From: Rhodococcus zopfii NBRC 100606 = JCM 9919
GTDB lineage: Bacteria > Actinomycetota > Actinomycetes > Mycobacteriales > Mycobacteriaceae
DNA length: 64,000 nucleotides
Assembly: GCF_001895025.1 (NCBI RefSeq)
Contig: NZ_BCXI01000015.1
Coordinates: forward strand, 1 to 64,000
Reading direction: 5' to 3'
The notes under the pieces are model-generated. The model searched no databases. It was not told the origin of the DNA and was given only the letters and a program-made list of their open reading frames with translations. Below are positions 60,001-64,000 of the stretch, in pieces. The translations under genes and the position numbers were made by a program. Within the stretch, counting starts at the first letter, position 1, and every line of letters begins with the position of its first letter.

Positions 60001-61358
60001 CGACCGACGGGGATCCGCGCACCTCCTGGACCGCGCCGGAATCCGCCCTCGAGCCCGGGGCACCGCGCCCGACCCTGACCCTCGAACTGCCGTCGGCGGA
60101 ATTCGTGACCGGTCTCGATGTGGCCGCGAGCCTCGGCGCGCTGCCGGTCGCGCCGACACGGATCGCCGTCAACCTCGGCAGCGGCCCGCAGGTGCGCGAT
60201 GTCGACCTCGCCGAGGGCGCGGCCCGTCTCGAGCTGGAGCCGCACGTCACCGACCGGATCGTCGTCAGCCTCGTCGACTGGCCCGACGTCCTCGACCGCA
60301 CGGTCCTCGGATTCGCGAAGCTCAGCCCGCCCGGCCTCGCCGAAATCACCGTCCTCGGCCCCGACGGACAGGTCGGGGCGCAGGATCCGGTCGCCGACCG
60401 GACGGTCACCATCGGCTGCGACAGCGGCCCGGTCGTGACCGTCGGCGACCGCACCTACCGCACGTCGGTGACCACGACGGTCGGCGCCTTGGCCGCCGGT
60501 GCGGAGGTCCCCGCAACGTTGTGCGACACCGGCACCGTCACGCTGCCGTCGGGTCGCGTGCACATCGACATCGAACCGGGTACGGCGTTCATCGTGTCGA
60601 GCGTGAACCTGCCCGTCCCGGGTGCGGTACCGCCCGTGCCCGCGCCGGTCGAGCTCGACACGGGCACGTGGACCGAGGACCTGCGGGAGCTCGACGTACC
60701 CGTCGCGGGTACCGAACGGATCGTCGTGGTGCCCGAGAGCACCAACATCGGCTGGGTCGCGACCGCACCGGACGGGAGCGAGCTGACCCCGGTCGTGGTC
60801 GACGGCTGGCAGCAGGGCTGGATCGTGCCGGCCGGAACCGGCGGCACCGTCACCCTCGCGTTCGCCACCGACCGCTGGTACCGCGCGGGGATCTTCGGCG
60901 GCCTGCTGCTGTTGCTCCCGCTGTTCGCGGCGGCGTGGTGGCCGCGACGACGTCGGGCCCGGGAACTGCCCGGTCCGGCACCGAGGCCGTGGCGCAGCAC
61001 CCTCGTCGGACTCGCAGGGGTCGTCGCGGTCGCGACGGTCGCGGCAGGCGCGCTCGGGGCGGGGGTCGCGGTGGCCGGGGCCGCGGCGATCGGCGTGATC
61101 ATCGCGCGCCGGGGCGAGACCGCCGCGTCACGCCTCCTGGTGGGGACGACCGGTGCGGCGACGATGGTCGCGATCGCGTTGCTGTCGACGGGTCCGTGGC
61201 GGGCGCCGGGCGGCTACGTCGGCCACTCGTTCTTGATTCAGTTCGCGGCGGTCGTCGGGCTGGTCGCGCTGGGACTCGCCACCGTGCCGCTGTCTCCACG
61301 GTTCGCCCGCGTCCTGCGATGGAACTCGCGGCGGACGGGTTCCTCGACGAGCGCGTAG
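57039..61358 (+). CDS. aftD: Arabinofuranosyltransferase AftD
   Basis: This 1439-residue glycosyltransferase (about 1400 in M. tuberculosis) adds arabinofuranose in arabinogalactan and lipoarabinomannan synthesis, using decaprenyl-phosphoryl-arabinose. N-terminal GT-C membrane domain: FALAFAQVPGLIVADTKYDL carries the aspartate of the first periplasmic loop, followed by about ten membrane segments. The periplasmic part has carbohydrate-binding discoidin-like modules near 750-870 (VVDGDPTTGWHSNG) and 980-1110 (AATDGDPRTSWTAPE). C-terminal membrane segments span about 1285-1420. Start TTG 57039 overlaps the DUF2613 gene; a GTG at 57099 is possible. The last 121 bp overlap the acyltransferase gene on the other strand. 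Confidence 0.9.
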   Translation: MSTAAADGAGNAASSRTSSGVTAPHDPGPSAAPLSRRWLLGAAAVAFALAFAQVPGLIVADTKYDLTQNPLGFLARASHQWSSIAPLGQVQNQAYGYFFPHGTFFAAGQVLHVPPWITQRIWWALLLIAGFWGIVRLAEALGIGSRSSRVLAAVVFALSPRVLTTLGSISSETLPMMLAPWVLLPVVRYARGDSGRSALQLAAQSAVAVALMGAINAVATAAACLVAGVWWLAHRPNRAWWYFTIRWIPCCIVAVLWWMVPLLLLGRVSPPFLDFIESSGVTTEWTSLAEILRGTDSWTPFVSPERIAGAVLVTQPAAVLVTGLLAAAGMAGLAMRSMPARGRLTLILFVGVAGLGAGYAGELGSPFADQVRLFLDSGGAALRNVHKLEPLVRLPLVLGLAHLLRRVPLPGSVPWGRARNAFAHPERDPMVAFTTLILVAATLATSLAWTGKLAPRGAYDEVPGYWHETAAWLGEHTSDRGERALIVPGAPFGSQVWGLTRDEPIQALAESPWVSRDAVPLVPPGAIRALDSVQRLIADGRPSDALAATLRGQGIGYVVVRNDLDPDTSPAARSALVHRALDGSPGLVPVAEFGPDIRRELGADFVADADLQPDYPAIEIYRVDVPEPAPVGPYVVDAASVPLVQGGPESLLQLADGEPPLAGPVLLAADARRAGLPVDAVTVTDTPTDRETDYGQVDYHSSTIRAADDPRRTHNLVPDYPVADTDLVHAEWEGARIAVSSAASDATQLGGTSPGSGPATVVDGDPTTGWHSNGLESAVGQWLQIDLDAPIEAGMLRLTTSPGALGAPVKWLEVETDRGTTAVRVEKPGREQTVALPLGTTTWIRITATNTDDGTAGSQFGITEVAVDDFTDRENPQRIDIRRRIVLPPVPEGAEVLGWQLGQEFPGRGSCVDTPDRVRCARGLATAAEEPNTFTRTLSVPAETEVAPQVWVRMRPGPAADAIAAPPERVTASGPADVVDLSGSAFAATDGDPRTSWTAPESALEPGAPRPTLTLELPSAEFVTGLDVAASLGALPVAPTRIAVNLGSGPQVRDVDLAEGAARLELEPHVTDRIVVSLVDWPDVLDRTVLGFAKLSPPGLAEITVLGPDGQVGAQDPVADRTVTIGCDSGPVVTVGDRTYRTSVTTTVGALAAGAEVPATLCDTGTVTLPSGRVHIDIEPGTAFIVSSVNLPVPGAVPPVPAPVELDTGTWTEDLRELDVPVAGTERIVVVPESTNIGWVATAPDGSELTPVVVDGWQQGWIVPAGTGGTVTLAFATDRWYRAGIFGGLLLLLPLFAAAWWPRRRRARELPGPAPRPWRSTLVGLAGVVAVATVAAGALGAGVAVAGAAAIGVIIARRGETAASRLLVGTTGAATMVAIALLSTGPWRAPGGYVGHSFLIQFAAVVGLVALGLATVPLSPRFARVLRWNSRRTGSSTSA

Positions 61359-62428
61359 CTCGCGGACGCGACCGCGATGCTCAGGGCGAGGGTGATCGCC
61401 AGCACGAACCAGAAGTCGCCCTGGAACGGCAGGATGCCGAATACCGGGAACACGATCGACAGCACGGCGAGATGCCAGATGAAGATGCCGTAGGACCAGC
61501 GGCCGACGGCCAGCGCCGCGGGCGACGCGAGGATGCGGTGGTTGCCGCGCGGCGCGAGGACCAACGGGGCGAGCAGCGCCGCACTCATCACGGCCCCGAG
61601 CAGGATCTTGCCGTTGTACTGCCACGGTTCGAGATCCGTGAGTCCTTCCGGACCGCCCAGCGGGGTGGTGGCGAGCGCGAATGCACCGACCGCGATCGCC
61701 GCCATCAGCCCGCGCCGCGCCGCGAGACGATGCACCCACGTCGAGGCGACGGTTGCCAGTTCGGCGAGCAGCATGCCGGCACCGAACCACGGCAGGTAGC
61801 CGGGCAGCCAGTTGTCGTGGTGGATGTGCTCGGGTGTGGCCACCGGCAGCCACACCCACACGAAGCTCAGCGCGCACGCCGCAAGGATCACCGGAATGCG
61901 GAACCGCGCGGCGTTCCCGCGCAGCCGGCACAGCGCGAGTGCGAGCACAGGCAGCAACAGATAGAACGCGACCTCGACGGACAGGCTCCACATCTGGGTG
62001 AGCCCCTCGGTGAGGGTCAGCGGCATGAACACCTGCACCAGCGTCAGATTCGCCACCCACACGCGCCACCCGCCGCCCGCGCCCGGCAGCAGAAGCAGCA
62101 CCAGGCACACGACGGTCCAGTAGGCGGGCAGGATGCGCACGGCCCGGGAAACGAGGTAGCGCCCGGTCGGCTGCGCGACACCGTATCCGCGGGCCGCCGC
62201 GGCGTGCGGGCGCCACAGCAGGAAACCGGACAACGCGAAGAACAGAGCGACCGCGAGATCGAACCGGCCCCACACGCGGCCGATCACCGGATCGTGCACA
62301 GCACCGGTCTGGAACGCGACGTGGGTGATGAGAACACCCACTGCGGCGAATCCGCGCATGCCCTCGAGAGCTGGCAGGAAGCCGGTGGCACCACGGGGCG
62401 ACATACCGGTATCGGGTCGATTGGTCAT
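61238..62428 (-). CDS. Membrane acyltransferase family 3
   Basis: A 396-residue integral membrane acyltransferase with about ten membrane segments. It has the family's FLPALEGMRGFAAVGVLITH with the catalytic His and RFDLAVALFFALSGFLLWRP at the N-terminus, MWSLSVEVAFYLLLPVLALA in the middle, and SYGIFIWHLAVLSIVFPVFG near the end. In M. tuberculosis Rv0228 occupies the equivalent place beside Rv0227c. It probably O-acylates an envelope glycan. Its 3' end overlaps aftD by 121 bp in convergent orientation. It is divergent from the DUF3068 gene. Confidence 0.87.
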   Translation of the reverse strand: MTNRPDTGMSPRGATGFLPALEGMRGFAAVGVLITHVAFQTGAVHDPVIGRVWGRFDLAVALFFALSGFLLWRPHAAAARGYGVAQPTGRYLVSRAVRILPAYWTVVCLVLLLLPGAGGGWRVWVANLTLVQVFMPLTLTEGLTQMWSLSVEVAFYLLLPVLALALCRLRGNAARFRIPVILAACALSFVWVWLPVATPEHIHHDNWLPGYLPWFGAGMLLAELATVASTWVHRLAARRGLMAAIAVGAFALATTPLGGPEGLTDLEPWQYNGKILLGAVMSAALLAPLVLAPRGNHRILASPAALAVGRWSYGIFIWHLAVLSIVFPVFGILPFQGDFWFVLAITLALSIAVASASYALVEEPVRREFHRRTRANRGDSGTVASPSATSPTTAAN

Positions 62429-62623
62429 CGTCGACCAGTGTGCCCGGGAAGCGTCCTGTCCCGGAAGTCCGGGTTCTTCCGCGATCCGAACGTACGCACA
62501 ACGTCTGTCGGCTGTTAGTGTCTGGGCTCACGTGGTGTCCGCAATGTCGTGCACCAGACGATCCGTGCAGCCCGGCTGCCGGTGGGGGTACTCGATGACA
62601 ACCGTTGAGTGAGGAGAGACAGC

Positions 62624-63865
62624 ATGGCTGAGCGTTCGAGCTCGGGCCGGAAACTTGCGCTGGTGTTGGTGGGCCTGGGGACTTTCCTCCTGGCGATCGC
62701 GCTGCTGGTGCCGACCTACACAGTGGGCAAGCTGAAGAAGACGCCGCTCGACCTCGAGGTCACCACGGTGGCCGAGGGTACGGGCGACATTCTGAACTCC
62801 AAGGCTCTGCTCTCCGGTAAGGCGCAGGTCGACACGAATGTTCCGATCGTCGCGCAGCGTTTCGTCACGGTCGAGGACCCCTCGGACGCCGATATCATGA
62901 CGCTGCAGGCCGGCCAGACGGTGCGTCGCCTGGACATGCAGGGCGATACCGGCCTGGTGTCCGCCATCGTGGACCGGCTGACCATCGACCGAGTCACCTC
63001 GATGCCGGTGTCGAAGGAGGAGTACCCGAACCGTGTAAGCACGGTTCAGACCTCGGCGACCGCGCCGCCCACGGAGATCGACAACCGTGACGGTCTGCAG
63101 TACAAGTTCCCGTTCGACGTCGAGCAGAGGAACTACCCGTACTACGACCTCAATGCCCGCGAGAACTACGACGTCGAGTACCAGGGCGAGGAAGAGATCA
63201 GCGGCGTCGACGTCTACCACTTCCGGCACACCGTCGATCCGGTCGACCTGTCGAAGGCCGATCCGACGAATCCGTCGTACAAGCTGAGCCTGCCCGCCTC
63301 CACGTGGGGTGTCGAGGGCGACGGACCGATCACGATGGTCCGCTGGTACACCAACGTCCGCGACCTGTGGGTCGACCCGGTCACCGGTGTCGTCGTCAAG
63401 GGCCAGGAGCAGCAGTACCAGTACTACGCCCGCGAGGCCGACAAGCCCGAGGTGACGGTCCTCAAGGTCACGCTGCCGTTCGACCAGGACACCGTCGAAT
63501 ACCAGGTCGGGCAGGCCAAGGACGGCCAGGACACGCTGTCGACGTTCGGCCGCACGGTCCCGATCATCCTCGGCATCCTCGGTGCCCTCTCGCTGATCGC
63601 CGGCATCGTGCTCGGCCTGCGCGGCGGCAAGGGCGGTACCCCGGCCGCCGCTGCCGGCGGCCCGGCTCCGGCCGGTCCGGCCGCAACCACCCCGTCCGGC
63701 CCGGCGCACGCCGCTCCGGCCCAGCGGGACTGGACCACCGACGACACGCAGGTGATCCCGCGGACCGAGGCGGAACAGAATCCGCCGCAGCAGCGGGACT
63801 GGACCACCGACGCGACGCAGGAGATCCCGACGACGGATCTGCGCAAGCCGCCGACGGACAAGTAG
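62624..63865 (+). CDS. DUF3068 membrane protein (porin PorA family in databases)
   Basis: A 413-residue envelope protein, counterpart of Rv0227c. It has an N-terminal membrane segment (RKLALVLVGLGTFLLAIALL), a large extracytoplasmic beta-rich domain (about 33-308), and a second membrane segment (VPIILGILGALSLIAGIVLG, about 309-330). A ~80-residue Ala/Pro-rich cytoplasmic tail holds two copies of QRDWTTDxTQxIP (367-379 and 390-402). The Thr in TQxIP (375 and 398) resembles serine/threonine-kinase sites recognised by FHA domains in mycobacteria. GAGGAGA precedes the ATG. Function is not established; it is divergent from the acyltransferase. Confidence 0.85.
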   Translation: MAERSSSGRKLALVLVGLGTFLLAIALLVPTYTVGKLKKTPLDLEVTTVAEGTGDILNSKALLSGKAQVDTNVPIVAQRFVTVEDPSDADIMTLQAGQTVRRLDMQGDTGLVSAIVDRLTIDRVTSMPVSKEEYPNRVSTVQTSATAPPTEIDNRDGLQYKFPFDVEQRNYPYYDLNARENYDVEYQGEEEISGVDVYHFRHTVDPVDLSKADPTNPSYKLSLPASTWGVEGDGPITMVRWYTNVRDLWVDPVTGVVVKGQEQQYQYYAREADKPEVTVLKVTLPFDQDTVEYQVGQAKDGQDTLSTFGRTVPIILGILGALSLIAGIVLGLRGGKGGTPAAAAGGPAPAGPAATTPSGPAHAAPAQRDWTTDDTQVIPRTEAEQNPPQQRDWTTDATQEIPTTDLRKPPTDK

Positions 63866-63880
63866 TCGTCGACAGTTCAC

Positions 63881-63918
63881 ACGAACGCCCGGCCGGGCTC
63901 TCCCGGCCGGGCGTTCGT
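63881..63918 (+). terminator. Strong terminator after the DUF3068 gene
   Basis: A perfect 17-bp stem (63881-63897 with 63902-63918) on a 4-nt CTCT loop is followed by GTTTCGG. It lies 15 bp after the stop, ending the transcript. Confidence 0.88.
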
Positions 63919-64000
63919 GTTTCGGCCGGAGCCGGGCGCCGATGACCTCCGGCGGGCGGAGCCGACGACAGCCCGAAGCGGAACGGTCTCGTCAGGCCGG

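Noticed and set aside
59231-62518. 1095-codon plus-strand frame over aftD and the acyltransferase
   Set aside because: It is out of frame with AftD and antisense to the acyltransferase, with Arg-Gly rich composition; no domains.

Overview
The window is high-GC actinobacterial DNA. It most likely comes from a mycolic-acid-containing genus close to Rhodococcus or Nocardia. Three things point there: an AftD-type arabinosyltransferase with its DUF2613 partner, a DUF3068 protein beside an acyltransferase, and a fadE5/fadA2/fabG4/htdX block. Gene order and relative strands from about 43.9 to 63.9 kb match, in reverse, what I recall of Mycobacterium tuberculosis Rv0227c-Rv0228 and Rv0236c-Rv0244c. 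The species call is inference; no rRNA, tRNA or CRISPR was seen.

1-8.6 kb looks like an accessory acyl-CoA catabolic island. It holds an alpha/beta hydrolase divergent from a TetR gene with two copies of a 14-bp palindrome, an IS4-type transposase relic, a crotonase, two SDR enzymes, a second TetR gene and an acyl-CoA ligase. The crotonase and ligase promoters carry the same 18-bp palindrome, so that TetR probably controls both. The island ends in a wreck of two acyl-CoA dehydrogenases and a ligase tail (7441-8619).

8.8-24 kb is a patchwork of small metabolic and regulatory genes: DUF899, a DHFR-like protein, a YbdK-type ligase, a phosphoribosyltransferase-hydrolase fusion, a FadD19-like ligase, a small secreted protein, an acidic glycine-rich protein, an ABATE/CGNR regulator with an SRPBCC gene, an ArsR-SRPBCC operon, a PPOX protein, a serine protease with a translationally coupled partner, and two hotdog thioesterases. 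Several broken genes lie here, plus two copies of a 51-bp palindromic repeat.

24-43 kb holds bifunctional putA, a PucR-type regulator, an SGNH hydrolase, a 1-kb region that looks empty but contains a well-formed 29-codon gene, type I aroD preceded by a perfect 20-bp inverted repeat, a VOC gene behind four 17-bp tandem repeats, a TetR/CYP136-like pair, a fused E1 dehydrogenase, an HNH protein, a FabH-like synthase, a DUF4185 exported protein and a methyltransferase.

43.8-53.9 kb is a complete beta-oxidation-type set: FadE5 (dehydrogenase), HtdX (hydratase), FabG4 (ketoacyl reductase) and FadA2 (thiolase). Sites fitting TTACYCnnGRGTAA, exactly or with one mismatch, precede fadE5, lie between fadA2 and fabG4, and precede the tetR gene after htdX. 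This suggests one repressor covers the whole set. A VanW-family protein and an alcohol dehydrogenase relic separate fadA2 from fadE5.

53.9-64 kb is the cell-envelope segment: LpqI-type glycosidase, a universal stress protein, an isochorismate synthase, DUF2613, AftD, an acyltransferase whose 3' end overlaps aftD, and a DUF3068 protein whose tail carries two copies of a TQxIP motif, followed by a strong terminator.
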